NCBI GenBank assembly: GCA_947474995.1
Contig: CANJNJ010000050.1
Location: forward strand, 1 to 32,919
Source of the DNA: Opitutaceae bacterium
Lineage (GTDB): Bacteria > Verrucomicrobiota > Verrucomicrobiia > Opitutales > Opitutaceae
Direction of reading: 5' to 3'
Length of the DNA: 32,919 nt
This document shows positions 24,713-32,897 of the stretch, in pieces (within the stretch, counting starts at the first letter, position 1; each line of letters begins with the position of its first letter). The position numbers and the translations under genes are program-made. The notes under the pieces were generated by a model. The model searched no databases and was not told the origin of the DNA. It saw nothing but the letters and a program-made list of their open reading frames with translations.

Positions 24713-27700
24713 ATGTCGATTGGACCCGAACAAATGGCAAAACGCTCGTCTCTTCAGTCGGTGCCATGGTCCGGGCATTTCCGCCGCTTGAGCTGGGTCG
24801 CCATGGTCGTTTCGTGCTTCGTGCATTTGCGGGCTCAGGACCGGCTCATCCGGGTCGCGGCGGACACTGTTCGGATGCCGGCGGAAGGGACCACGAGCCA
24901 GTTCAAGATTACCACCGCCCTTGGCGGGATCTTTTTCGAACAACCGGTCCAAATCGTCTTTGCCCCCGGTGAAACCCAGCGTGTCTTTGTCGTCGAACGT
25001 CCGGGGCGCGTGTCGGTTGTGCCCGATGCCACGAATCCCACGCGGGAGGTTTTTCTCGATCTCACAGCGCAAACGGAGACGGTGAATGGCGGGCTGCTCT
25101 CGCTCGCATTCCATCCTCGTTTCGCCGAGAATGGTTTTTTCTACGTCTGGGGCTCGACGTATGTCGGTGGCCAGCGCGCTAATCGGCTGACGCGCTTTCG
25201 GGTTTCCGCGACGAATCCCAATCGCGCCGACCTCACGACCGGTACTCCGTTGATCACCCAGGTCACGGGTCCCTATGGCCATGACGGGGGCATGCTTCTC
25301 TTCGGTCCCGACGGTTACCTCTACCTTTCCGTGGGCGACGGCGATCAAAACGTCCCCGAGATCGACGCGTCGCATCAGCGGATCGACCGCGGTTTTTTCG
25401 GCGGGATCATCCGCATCGACGTCGATCAGCGCGCGGGCAGCCTCGCCCCCAATCCTCACCCGTCGGTGCAGGCCGGGAGTTACACCATCCCGGCGGACAA
25501 CCCGTTCGTGGGTGCGAATTCGTTCAACGGCTCCGCCGTCACGCCCGCGGCCGTCCGCACTGAATGGTGGGCGGTTGGGCTGCGCAATCCGTGGCGGATG
25601 GCCTTCGATACCGACGGCCGCCTCTGGTGCGCCGACGTCGGGCTTCTGACTCGCGAAGAGATCAATTTGATTTCGCGTGGCGCCAACTACGGCTGGCAAT
25701 ACCGCGAGGGCTTCGTCGCCGGACCGCGCCCGGACGCTCCGCCCGCGGGGGCGCAGTTCACGGATCCCATTTGGGACTATGGTGTGACCCAGGGAAACTC
25801 GATCACGGGCGGCTTGGTTTATCGCGGCACCCGCTACCCCACTCTCGCGGGCACCTATATCTTTGCCGACTTCGTCAGCGGCCGGATCTGGTCGCTCGCC
25901 GACAACGGCACGCGCCCCCTGGCGGCGGCGCAAGTCCAACAAATCGCGAGCGAAACCGGCATCACCGGGATCACGGTCGATCCTCGCACCGGCGAACTTC
26001 TCTTCGCCGACTTCGACAGCAACGTCATCAAGCGACTGGTCGCCAATCCCAACGCGAACGGCACCCCACTCCCGGCCACGCTCGCCGACACCGGCGTTTT
26101 TTCGAACGTGGCCGCCCTCACGCCAGCGCCGGGTGTCGTGCCGTACGCACCGAACGTTTCCTTTTGGTCCGACTACGCGAGGAAGACCCGGTGGTTCGCG
26201 CTGCCCGATACGACGTCGACCTTCGGCTTCAAAGCGCAAGGCGCGTGGACGCTCCCGGTCGGTGCCGTGTGGGTGAAACATTTCGACTTGGAACTACGCC
26301 GTGGCGTGGCCGCCAGCGCCCGCCGGGTCGAAACCCGGATCCTGGTGAAAACCGCCGACGGGATCTACGGTGCCAGTTACCGGTGGAACGACGCCCAGAC
26401 CAACGCGACGCTGGTCGCGGAGGGCGGCGGTTTTCAAAGTTTCGCGATTACCGAGGCCGGCGGCGCAACGCGCACGCAGACCTGGACGTTTCCCAGCCGC
26501 GAAGCGTGCACGACCTGCCACACCGAAAAGGGCGGTGGCGCGCTGAGCTTCAATACCCGGCAACTCAACCGCGCAACGCCGGGAGGCTCCGCGAATCAGC
26601 TCACCCAGCTCGCCACGGCGGGCTATCTCAATCTCGGCAGTCTCTCCGATCCCGGTGCGCTGCCAGCGCTCACGGATTCGACCGATCCTTCGAAGCCCGT
26701 GGAAGCACGTGCCCGCTCTTATCTCGACGTCAACTGTGCGCAATGTCACCAGCCGGGCGGGACGGCGTTGGGCGCATGGGACGCGCGGGCGGCGACGCCG
26801 TTGTCCCTCGCCGACATCGTCAATGGTCCGTTGGTTGCGACCGCTGTGGCCCCGGAGGAGCGCGTGATTGTGCCGGGCGATGAGCTGCATTCCATGCTGC
26901 CGCGCCGGATGGCCGGCGCCGGCGTGGCGCGGATGCCTCCCCTCGGTTCGAACGAACGCGACCTCGCCGGCGAATCGCTCATCGCGCTATGGATTGCGGC
27001 GCTGGCGGTGCCGCAGCCAGCGAGCCACCTGCTCAACGTCGCCGCGCGGGCCCAGATCAAGGTCCCGGGCGATCTGATTACGCCCGGATTCGTGATCGTG
27101 GGCGGGCCCAAGACGGTGCTGGTTCGCGCGGTCGGCCCCGCGCTGTTGCAGTTCGGCGTGGGCGACGCGCTGACCAATCCGGTTCTGACCTTGTTCAACG
27201 ATCGCCAGCAGCCCATCGCGGCCAACACCCGCTGGAACTCCGCTGCGAACGCGAGCGAAGTACGCGCGGCGGCGCAACGCGTGGGCGCATTCGCGCTGCC
27301 CGAAAACGGAGCGGATTCGGCTCTTCTCCTTACGCTCACGCCCGGAGCCTATACCGCCCAAGCCGTCGCACCGAACAACGGCACTGGCATCGGGCTCATC
27401 GAAGTTTACGACACCGATTCTGCGACCGCACCGACGGGGACGACGCGGCTCGTCAATGTGGCGGTGAGCGCGCAGGTCGGCACCGACGACAATATCCTCA
27501 TCGCCGGCGTGGTCGTCAGCGACGGCGCCCCGAAGCGGGTGCTCATTCGGGGAGTGGGACCTGGCCTCACGGCGTTCGGCGTCACCGGCGTCCTGGCAGC
27601 GCCAGTCCTCACCTTGTATGCCGGGACGCAAAGTTATCTCACCAATACCGGCTGGAATAATGCGGCCAACGCCTCGGAGATCCGCGCCACGGCGGTACGG

Positions 27701-27841
27701 GTGAGCGCATTCCCGCTCGCCGAAGGCAGTCGCGACAGCGTGATCCTCGCCAGCCTCAGCCCCGGGCCGTATAGCATCCAAGTGCGCGGCGCGAATGGCT
27801 CAACGGGAGTCGCGATGATCGAGGTCTACGAGGTGCCATAG
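24713..27841 (+). CDS. exported PQQ sugar dehydrogenase - diheme cytochrome c fusion with C-terminal repeats
   Basis: A 1,042-residue secreted protein. A basic/hydrophobic export signal (FRRLSWVAMVVSCFVHLRAQ, residues 23-42) is followed by a glucose/sorbosone dehydrogenase propeller (about 65-445), whose active-site block GHDGGMLLFGPDGYLYLSV contains His190. The next 300 residues carry two haem-c sites, CTTCH (599-603) and CAQCH (675-679). The tail has two copies of a repeat of about 135 residues (772-906 and 907-1042), each with LVNVA or LLNVA, VLVRAVGP or VLIRGVGP, 'NAASE'-like and IEVY motifs. I associate this tail with Verrucomicrobia; it may anchor or display the enzyme. ATG 24734 (MAKRSS) is an alternative start. 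It shares its core with 6771-10205 but has a different accessory domain at the opposite end. The substrate is unknown. Confidence 0.9.
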   Translation: MSIGPEQMAKRSSLQSVPWSGHFRRLSWVAMVVSCFVHLRAQDRLIRVAADTVRMPAEGTTSQFKITTALGGIFFEQPVQIVFAPGETQRVFVVERPGRVSVVPDATNPTREVFLDLTAQTETVNGGLLSLAFHPRFAENGFFYVWGSTYVGGQRANRLTRFRVSATNPNRADLTTGTPLITQVTGPYGHDGGMLLFGPDGYLYLSVGDGDQNVPEIDASHQRIDRGFFGGIIRIDVDQRAGSLAPNPHPSVQAGSYTIPADNPFVGANSFNGSAVTPAAVRTEWWAVGLRNPWRMAFDTDGRLWCADVGLLTREEINLISRGANYGWQYREGFVAGPRPDAPPAGAQFTDPIWDYGVTQGNSITGGLVYRGTRYPTLAGTYIFADFVSGRIWSLADNGTRPLAAAQVQQIASETGITGITVDPRTGELLFADFDSNVIKRLVANPNANGTPLPATLADTGVFSNVAALTPAPGVVPYAPNVSFWSDYARKTRWFALPDTTSTFGFKAQGAWTLPVGAVWVKHFDLELRRGVAASARRVETRILVKTADGIYGASYRWNDAQTNATLVAEGGGFQSFAITEAGGATRTQTWTFPSREACTTCHTEKGGGALSFNTRQLNRATPGGSANQLTQLATAGYLNLGSLSDPGALPALTDSTDPSKPVEARARSYLDVNCAQCHQPGGTALGAWDARAATPLSLADIVNGPLVATAVAPEERVIVPGDELHSMLPRRMAGAGVARMPPLGSNERDLAGESLIALWIAALAVPQPASHLLNVAARAQIKVPGDLITPGFVIVGGPKTVLVRAVGPALLQFGVGDALTNPVLTLFNDRQQPIAANTRWNSAANASEVRAAAQRVGAFALPENGADSALLLTLTPGAYTAQAVAPNNGTGIGLIEVYDTDSATAPTGTTRLVNVAVSAQVGTDDNILIAGVVVSDGAPKRVLIRGVGPGLTAFGVTGVLAAPVLTLYAGTQSYLTNTGWNNAANASEIRATAVRVSAFPLAEGSRDSVILASLSPGPYSIQVRGANGSTGVAMIEVYEVP

Positions 27842-27904
27842 AACGTCGTCCCCGCCAGAGTTCCTTTCGCGTTTCGCGCGTCGTGACCTCTTCCGTTCGA
27901 TCTA

Positions 27905-27924
27905 CGAACCAAGTTACAGGTTCG
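27905..27924. terminator. weak hairpin between convergent genes
   Basis: A 6-bp stem, cgaacc and ggttcg around an 8-base loop, lies in the 96-bp spacer between the dehydrogenase gene and the DUF5069 gene, which converge here. A T-containing stretch (ggttttcgcttta) follows on the plus strand. Confidence 0.3.
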
Positions 27925-27937
27925 AGCGGTTTTCGCT

Positions 27938-28384
27938 TTAGCCCTGGCCGCCAAAACTGACGTGGTCGTCGAGATCGAGACGGTCGAAGAAGGTGATGAT
28001 GTCCGGCCGATTGGGCGCGAGCTGGGCAATCGATTCTTGGAACCGACCATGGGATTGGGCGCTACCGGGGCACCGGTTCTCCATCCAGGTGGACCATTGC
28101 ACAATTTCCATTGGCCGGAGCCTGGTATGGGCGCTGACCCAAGCCAGCATGTCCGTGTCGGATTTCCCGGACTTCACCGCGGCGAGAAACGCCTTGGGGC
28201 TGACGCCGGTGAACCCGAAGAATTGCTCATCGAGAGTACAATTATAATCGTATTCCCCGTTTTGGCGGACGGCGAAGGCCCTCGCCTTGTCGAGGAGCCG
28301 GGGAAGGTGCACGTAGCCACCTAACCGGACCCGGGGGCTGCGCGGGGCACGTTGCGTGAGATCGGGAGCAATGATTTTGGCCAT
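27938..28384 (-). CDS. DUF5069 domain-containing protein
   Basis: A 148-residue soluble protein. The segments APDLTQRAPRSPRVRLGGYV, LPRLLDKARAF, GEYDYNCTLDEQFFGF and the C-terminal FFDRLDLDDHVSFGGQG match what I know of the DUF5069 family, small proteins of unknown function frequent in Verrucomicrobia. No signal peptide or membrane segment is present. It is 59 bp upstream of the amidohydrolase gene on the same strand, so the two may be co-transcribed in the order amidohydrolase, then DUF5069. The family is recognised; no function can be stated. Confidence 0.85.
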   Translation of the reverse strand: MAKIIAPDLTQRAPRSPRVRLGGYVHLPRLLDKARAFAVRQNGEYDYNCTLDEQFFGFTGVSPKAFLAAVKSGKSDTDMLAWVSAHTRLRPMEIVQWSTWMENRCPGSAQSHGRFQESIAQLAPNRPDIITFFDRLDLDDHVSFGGQG

Positions 28385-28443
28385 ATTAAAACTGATCTAT
28401 ACTCGAACCCTGGCAACTGGCGAGGCCGGTCAGATCGGGCTGA

Positions 28444-29895
28444 CTATTTCGAAGCACTTTGCTCCATCTCGTTCCGGATAATTTTTCCGCCTTTCATGAC
28501 AAATTTCACCCGCTGCAGTTCGGTAATGTCCGCCAGCGGATCACCGGAAACGGCCACGAGGTCGGCATACTTGCCTTTTTCGACGGATCCGATCCGGTCC
28601 TGCCAGCCCATCATCTCGGCGTTGTTTTTGGTCGCGGCCTGGATCGCCCGCGCGGGGCTCAAGCCGCCGTGCTTCACCAACGCTTCGAGTTCGAGGCCTT
28701 GGGCCCCATGAGGAAACGTCGAACCATCCACGCCACTGCCCACGAGGATTTTCATGCCCTTGGTGTTAGCCGCCAGCGTGACGGCCTTTTCAAAAACCGG
28801 AATCATCCGGTATTTGCCGCCGGTGTTTTTGGCATCGGTATCGTCCATGTAGGGTTCGGTGTATCGCATCAGAGTCGGATCATAAAAAAGCCCCTTCTGC
28901 ACCATCAGGTCCGCCTGGGCCTGATCCAGGCCCATCGCGTGTTCAATCGTGTCACTGCCCGCGATGATGGCGTTCTTCTGACCTTCACCGCCAAAGACGT
29001 GGGACGCCACTTTCGCCCCGTGCAGATGCGCTTCGTCGATGATCGCCTGTAACACGGCCATGGGATAAGTAAGTGGATACGTCAGGCTGCCGTCGGGATT
29101 GAAAGAATATCCGCCGGTGGGATAAATTTTGATCCAATCCGCCCCTTGGCTGATTTGTTCCCGCACGGCCGCGCGCCCCTCCTCTGCGGAGCGAATCACC
29201 TGTTCACTCAACGGATTCACCGGGGCGGCAGGGTTGGCCGGTGTGGCTTCCCACCGGATGCTCCGGGTTGCCACCTGATACCGGGGACCATCAATCCGCC
29301 TTTCGTTGATGGCATCGCGCATCGCCACGTCGCCATAACCGTTGCCGTGGGAAGACATATCGCGCGCGCTGGTGAAACCGGCCCGCAAATCGGCCTGCGC
29401 GTTCTGCACCGCGATCAACAGGGATCCTTCGTTCGTCGATTTGGGCCCGCGAGCGTTGAACATGTGCGTATGCGCGTCGATCAAGCCGGGTAAAACCGTG
29501 GCATGGCTGAAATCAAGCACCCGCGCTCCTGCGGGAATCTTGACCTGCCCTTCCGCTCCCACCTCAACGATCCGTTCGCCCGACGTGATCACCACCTGTC
29601 CGGTCAACATCCTGCCCGTGTTGCTGTCGAACAATCGCCCGGCGCGAATCGCCGTCACGCCCGGGACCGAAGGCGCTTGGAGGATGCCTCCATTCATACT
29701 CACGAAAGGCGTCGGTCCCGCTCCCCGCCATTGGCCCGGGAAAGCAATCGGCGGCTGAACCGGTTGCGGGCGAACCAAGGGAGTCTGCGCCGGCTGCGGT
29801 TGGCCCTGCGCCCAAACTACGGTGGCGTAGAACCACGCCAGTGCGGTGGTAAGGATCAAATTACACCGCGAGAGGTGACGTCGTTGAATGCTCAT
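28444..29895 (-). CDS. exported amidohydrolase family protein (imidazolonepropionase/prolidase-like)
   Basis: A 483-residue metal-dependent hydrolase. A signal peptide (NLILTTALAWFYATVVWAQ) is followed by a Pro/Gln-rich linker. The amidohydrolase entry motif is VLPGLIDAHTHMF with His142 and His144. Later landmarks are DWIKIYPTGG (the bridging Lys region), VASHVFGGEGQKNAI and GSDTIEHAMG with metal-ligand His residues, and ILVGSGVDGSTFPHG, which supplies the catalytic Asp. The C-terminus IGSVEKGKYADLVAVSGDPL is the classic closing beta-sandwich. Exported relatives are often annotated as Xaa-Pro dipeptidase-like or imidazolonepropionase-like; the true substrate is not evident. The frame extends to 29934, but ATG 29895 (MSIQRRHLSR) gives a normal signal peptide. 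Confidence 0.92.
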   Translation of the reverse strand: MSIQRRHLSRCNLILTTALAWFYATVVWAQGQPQPAQTPLVRPQPVQPPIAFPGQWRGAGPTPFVSMNGGILQAPSVPGVTAIRAGRLFDSNTGRMLTGQVVITSGERIVEVGAEGQVKIPAGARVLDFSHATVLPGLIDAHTHMFNARGPKSTNEGSLLIAVQNAQADLRAGFTSARDMSSHGNGYGDVAMRDAINERRIDGPRYQVATRSIRWEATPANPAAPVNPLSEQVIRSAEEGRAAVREQISQGADWIKIYPTGGYSFNPDGSLTYPLTYPMAVLQAIIDEAHLHGAKVASHVFGGEGQKNAIIAGSDTIEHAMGLDQAQADLMVQKGLFYDPTLMRYTEPYMDDTDAKNTGGKYRMIPVFEKAVTLAANTKGMKILVGSGVDGSTFPHGAQGLELEALVKHGGLSPARAIQAATKNNAEMMGWQDRIGSVEKGKYADLVAVSGDPLADITELQRVKFVMKGGKIIRNEMEQSASK

Positions 29896-29973
29896 AAAAT
29901 AACCGAAAGAAATGGCGTGCTGATTGGCAACCACCGTAAAGTAAGGTCGAGCAACGGAGGCCGGCTCCGGCTC

Positions 29974-30402
29974 TTATTTAGACCGGCTTTTCCCCAGATA
30001 GACAACGTCTCCCTTCGATTCAGAAACCAACCAGCCACGTTTCGAATAGAAGGAAAACGCTCGCAACTTTGGATCCGCCGAAGTCCACAGCCAGAGCTTC
30101 TGCCACCCGAGCGAGAACAACCAGGCTTCAACCGTCGCCAGGAGCTGCGAACCGATTCTCCGTCCTTCGAATTCCGGCAGGACCGCAATGACCCAAAGCT
30201 CTCCGGTTTTTCCGTCCCCAATCGCGAAACTGACAATTCTTCCTTCGTCTTCACACAACCATCCGCGATGGGTGGTTCGGAGCATTTCCGCCACGGATTC
30301 TTCCGTGACCCCGATCTGACGAAGGGCCTCTCTCGAAAAAGCGTTCTCGCGAGTAGCGGCTCGAACTTCGATGACTGCCCCGAGGTCGTTGGATTCAATC
30401 AA
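29974..30402 (-). CDS. GNAT family N-acetyltransferase
   Basis: A 142-residue acetyl-CoA-dependent acetyltransferase of normal length. Motif A is ELWVIAVLPEFEGRRIGSQL (beta4 and the pyrophosphate-binding loop, here GRRIGS), and the beta5/motif B part is KLWLWTSADPKLRAFSFYSK with the frequent FY(x)KRGW ending. No signal peptide is present, so it is cytoplasmic. The acceptor is unknown. It is 84 bp downstream of the broken gene at 30487-30887 and 78 bp upstream of the amidohydrolase gene, all on the minus strand. Confidence 0.92.
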   Translation of the reverse strand: MIESNDLGAVIEVRAATRENAFSREALRQIGVTEESVAEMLRTTHRGWLCEDEGRIVSFAIGDGKTGELWVIAVLPEFEGRRIGSQLLATVEAWLFSLGWQKLWLWTSADPKLRAFSFYSKRGWLVSESKGDVVYLGKSRSK

Positions 30403-30486
30403 GCGAAAGTTTATTTCCTTTATCCAAGTTCAAAGACGGGCCACCCCGCCTTGTCGATCGGCTCCGCCGCGTGGTTGGGTCTTTTT

Positions 30487-30887
30487 TCACCAACTGATTC
30501 GCAGAATCCCCATGCGAAGTTTTTCCACGGACGGCCCTTCGATAATGTCGATGTGCCGCCACAGCCCAACTTCGGTCGTGAACTTCTCTCCCTTGTTTTT
30601 TGACAGATAGCCTCCCTGCGTGATCGAGAACTTCCCTTCCGTTTGCTGCTCCTTCGGTGGTCCGCTGGGAAGGCGCGATTCTTTGACGATCACCTTGTCC
30701 ATGGTCACCGCACGATTCGCTTGGGCCTCTTGGGCTGCTTCCTCCACTTTGCCCGCAATGTCTCAGTCAGTCGTGGTCTGGGCATCGGGGCCGGGGGAGC
30801 AGCCGATGGTTCCGCAGCGGCCAACGGCAAAGAAACACCCAACCAAATGGCAACGACCGGCAGATAACAGGGGAACCGCAGAGGCAT
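30487..30887 (-). pseudogene. frameshifted exported hypothetical protein
   Basis: ATG 30887 opens a clear signal peptide (LPVVAIWLGVSLPLAAAEPS) and a Pro-rich stretch, then LTETLRAK, and the frame ends soon after in Arg/Lys/Pro-rich read-through. From 30747 downwards a different frame continues with good coding character: EEAAQEAQANRAVTMDKVIV, later GKFSITQGGYLSKNKGEKF and GLWRHIDIIEG, stopping at 30487. Adding one base between 30746 and 30747 would join them as LRAK-MEEAAQEAQ. I therefore read this as one gene of about 134 codons with a one-base deletion, real or from sequencing. The distal part alone could be called as a separate ORF of 86 residues from GTG 30747. I do not recognise the family. 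Confidence 0.6.
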
Positions 30888-31292
30888 TTTTTCAGGGGCC
30901 GGAACAGACGACACGTACGTTTCTCTGTCGTTCCGGGTAGACTGACGCTCACCCAAGACTTTCTTCATGTCTGGGGTCCAGGGGCCGTAGGGGGCGGCAG
31001 CGGTAATCGCTGAGGCGCAGGCGGCGGCTCCCTCCGGACTCGACGCACTCTTAACTTCGGTGACGTCAACGATGGTGCCTTGCGCGTTCAGCACGAACGT
31101 GACGCTTACGGTGGAATCGGCCGGAGGGTACTGTTCTTTTTCGATCAGCTGACGTTCCCATTGCACCTGCACTTTGTCGGCGAGCTGATTGAGGTAGCTG
31201 CCAAACTCTTTCCATTTCGGATCCGCGACGATGGGAGGCGATGCGGCGTTCGCGGTAACGCACAGAAGTAGACCGAGAATGAGATGTTTCAT
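30705..31292 (-). CDS. exported TonB-like C-terminal domain protein
   Basis: The signal peptide MKHLILGLLLCVTANA is followed by a domain of about 95 residues: QLADKVQVQWERQLI, then STVSVTFVLNAQGTIVDVTE, and CASAITAAAPYGPWTPDMKKVLG. This is the pattern of TonB C-terminal or energy-transducer-like domains (a VxF strand, 'G.I.dv.v..Ss', then 'A...a.Py.pw'). There is no N-terminal TM anchor and no long Pro-rich spacer, so it is a soluble periplasmic variant and not a complete TonB. The usual stop after 'VLGxxQ..' is missing: the frame runs on through ATG 30887, the start of the next gene, to 30705. In another frame a TGA sits 4 bp before that ATG, which hints at a second small indel. The true C-terminus is uncertain. 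Confidence 0.7.
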   Translation of the reverse strand: MKHLILGLLLCVTANAASPPIVADPKWKEFGSYLNQLADKVQVQWERQLIEKEQYPPADSTVSVTFVLNAQGTIVDVTEVKSASSPEGAAACASAITAAAPYGPWTPDMKKVLGERQSTRNDRETYVSSVPAPEKMPLRFPCYLPVVAIWLGVSLPLAAAEPSAAPPAPMPRPRLTETLRAKWRKQPKRPKRIVR

Positions 31293-31356
31293 TGGGTCGC
31301 TAACGTCAAAGATCAGCCAGGAATGGAACGGGCGCCTGGTTCGGCTTTTTCTTCAA

Positions 31357-31377
31357 TCAGGGAAAAAATGTCCCTGA
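31357..31377 (-). terminator. hairpin just after the response regulator gene
   Basis: A perfect 7-bp inverted repeat, tcaggga and tccctga with a 7-base loop, begins 3 bases after the response regulator stop on the minus strand. It lacks a clear T-run, so it may be a weak terminator or an RNA-stabilising hairpin between this gene and the TonB-like gene. Confidence 0.35.
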
Positions 31378-31379
31378 GA

Positions 31380-31802
31380 TCAGCGCTCGTTTTGGGTGGA
31401 GCCTTCGGGAGCCAGAGGTGATGCCTGCTTCACAAACTGCCGTTCGAGATTTTCGCGGAGTTCCGCAATCGGAAAAGGTTTGCGCAGAACCAAGAGAGCT
31501 CCTGAAGCCGCGGCGCGCTTTTCGAGGGCGGGACGAAATGCGCCCGTAATTATCCACATCGGCACTTCCCTCCCCGCCACCAGCTGCTGGGCCTTCAATT
31601 GCCGGCAGAATTCGAAGCCATCCATTCCCGGCATGTCGACATCCACGACGGCGGCGTCGATGCGCGCCGCCGCGGCGCAGGCCAGACCTTCCGTTCCGTT
31701 CCGCGCCGGGACCACCTGATAGCCGTGCAGCTCCAACAGACTGCGCAGCATCCCGCGATACAGATCGTTATCGTCGACAAGTAGGACGACGTGGGCGGCC
31801 AT
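31380..31802 (-). CDS. single-domain response regulator (CheY-like receiver)
   Basis: A 140-residue receiver domain with no output domain. The acidic pocket is LLVDDND (Asp10 and Asp11), the phospho-acceptor is Asp54 in VVDVDMPGMDG, the switch Thr is Thr86 in WIITGAF and the conserved Lys is Lys108 in VLRKPFP, so it should be phosphorylatable. A short tail of Gln/Ser/Pro residues follows. The frame is open to 31940, but ATG 31802 (MAAHVVLLVDDND) is the natural receiver start. No histidine kinase is near, so the partner is encoded elsewhere. It probably acts by protein-protein contact in a phosphorelay. Confidence 0.92.
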   Translation of the reverse strand: MAAHVVLLVDDNDLYRGMLRSLLELHGYQVVPARNGTEGLACAAAARIDAAVVDVDMPGMDGFEFCRQLKAQQLVAGREVPMWIITGAFRPALEKRAAASGALLVLRKPFPIAELRENLERQFVKQASPLAPEGSTQNER

Positions 31803-31995
31803 AATGATCACACCGCTATCGTTAAATGAGTGATTCGTCCAGTCGCGTCGGTTTAACGCGAATTGGGGCGCCGCAGCCGGAGTACAATTCGCGCTTCGCA
31901 TCGTGACCCCTTCGGCTCGGTCCGGAAGGAAAATGTTCAACGAATTCGGCGGGCCGTTCGTAAGTCATTGAGTGGATCGAACAGGAGGTGATGTT

Positions 31996-32070
31996 TTGGC
32001 TCTCTACTCCAAGGCCCGTTTAACCACGGATTTCACGGATGGCACGGATGACAATCGCCCAGATGATTAA
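31996..32070 (+). other. 24-codon ORF after a perfect Shine-Dalgarno sequence
   Basis: aggaggtgat at 31983-31992 is a complete match to the 16S rRNA 3' end, unusual in this window. A TTG at 31996 opens a frame MALYSKARLTT..., which runs into the cacggat repeat and stops at 32070. Alternatively the ATG at 31991 (MFWLSTPRPV, stop about 32021) overlaps the motif. Either may be a gene start cut off by the repeat, or chance. Confidence 0.3.
32022..32049. repeat. dispersed repeat, triple cacggat motif
   Basis: Three cacggat units are spaced 9 bp apart (accacggattt, cacggatgg, cacggatg). I recognise this as a common dispersed intergenic motif in environmental genomes; the recognition is from memory. 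Confidence 0.55.
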
Positions 32071-32141
32071 TTCAGAAGCCAGGAAGCCAGGAGTCGGAGA
32101 AGGCCTCCTGCCTTTTCCTGGCTTCATGGCTTCTGAATTAA
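32067..32141. repeat. 75-bp near-perfect palindromic repeat
   Basis: The ends are exact inverted copies of ttaattcagaagcc (32067-32080 and 32128-32141), and the complementarity continues through gaagccagga with a single mismatch, giving 26-bp arms. The inner part can pair further (ggag with ctcc). It lies 16 bp beyond the cupin stop and could act as a transcript-end hairpin. The sequence type, ttcagaagccaggaagcc, is a dispersed family I know from other genomes. Confidence 0.8.
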
Positions 32142-32156
32142 CTCTCAGCGGTTTGT

Positions 32157-32672
32157 TCAGTTCGGCGGCGGCCAAGTGGTCAGCGGATGGGGCACGTGAA
32201 GCGTCATCAGCACGATCGGCGCGCCGCCGGTCGGGATGACTTGGTGCGGCGTGTTCGACGGGACGATGAGCATATCTCCCACCACCACCGCTTGGGAATT
32301 GCCGCCCGTGATCGCGGAGCCGCTGAGATTGTTGGCGTTGGTGCGCTTCTCGTCGACCAGCTTGCCACCGGTCACGATGTTGCCGGCGCCCTGGAGCACC
32401 ACCATCAGCTCAGCGTCCTTTTCATGTACGGCCGCGGGCGCCGTCCCGGGACGATATTCGAGTTGGGCGCGATAAGGTGCCAGCGACATAATCGGTTCGC
32501 TGACGAGAGGGGCATCGCCCTTGCGGGCGGCCTTTGCTTTCTCGATCAGGCCCATGATCTCTTTGTTGTTCGCGAATGTCCGCAGGGGCGCGGGCACCGC
32601 CGGTTGGGCCATGGCCGGGGCGGCGCCGGCGGCGGCGGCAAGAAAGACTAAGGTGAGAAGTTGATTACGCAT
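32157..32672 (-). CDS. exported cupin domain protein
   Basis: A 171-residue single-domain cupin. Residues 1-23 form a signal peptide (LLTLVFLAAAAGAAPAMAQ). The first cupin motif is degenerate: YRPGTAPAAVHEKDAELMVVLQG retains His and Glu-like ligands (HEKDAE). The second motif is GDMLIVPSNTPHQVIP, with the usual G-D-x-x-x-x-P and His. It may bind a metal in the periplasm; whether it is an enzyme or a sugar-binding or sensor protein is unknown. The frame extends to 32849, but the upstream part is repeat-derived and Arg/Cys-rich; ATG 32672 with the signal peptide is clearly the start. The gene stands alone between repeats. Confidence 0.88.
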   Translation of the reverse strand: MRNQLLTLVFLAAAAGAAPAMAQPAVPAPLRTFANNKEIMGLIEKAKAARKGDAPLVSEPIMSLAPYRAQLEYRPGTAPAAVHEKDAELMVVLQGAGNIVTGGKLVDEKRTNANNLSGSAITGGNSQAVVVGDMLIVPSNTPHQVIPTGGAPIVLMTLHVPHPLTTWPPPN

Positions 32673-32784
32673 GGAATGCTCCGGTCGTGGGGTGCCATTG
32701 GGGTGTGGCCGAGCAGAGCTGCAATGGCAGGCAGCTTTGCTGCGCGTTCTAAGCCAAAGCCATGACAGTAGAGCACGCGTTTTT

Positions 32785-32888
32785 CGAGGTTTTCTCCGCG
32801 CCTCTGCGTCTTGAGCGAAGCGGGCGCGAGAAATGTTTGGACGGACCACGGAGAATCTCGCGCAGAGGCCGCAGAGACGCAGAGAAGA
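32785..32888. repeat. palindromic dispersed repeat (cgcagagacgcagag type)
   Basis: The left arm ttctccgcgcctctgcgtct pairs imperfectly with the right arm gcgcagaggccgcagagacg, enclosing about 45 bp. It belongs to the same sequence type as the element at 6637-6717. It lies upstream of the cupin gene. Confidence 0.6.
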
Positions 32889-32897
32889 TACCCCGGA

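Larger units (their letters stand above)
31803..32156. other. 354-bp intergenic region rich in repeats
   Basis: The part next to 31802 should hold the response regulator promoter, which I cannot place. The rest holds an orphan Shine-Dalgarno sequence (31983-31992), a triple cacggat repeat (32022-32049) and a long hairpin (32067-32141), listed separately. Confidence 0.6.

Noticed and set aside
24650-26281. Minus-strand open frame of 543 codons
   Set aside because: It is antisense to the second dehydrogenase gene and Arg/Gly-rich; it also runs close to the sigma factor terminator region.
32022-32141. CRISPR-like array
   Set aside because: The repeats are short, of different kinds and lack regular spacers; there are no cas genes.
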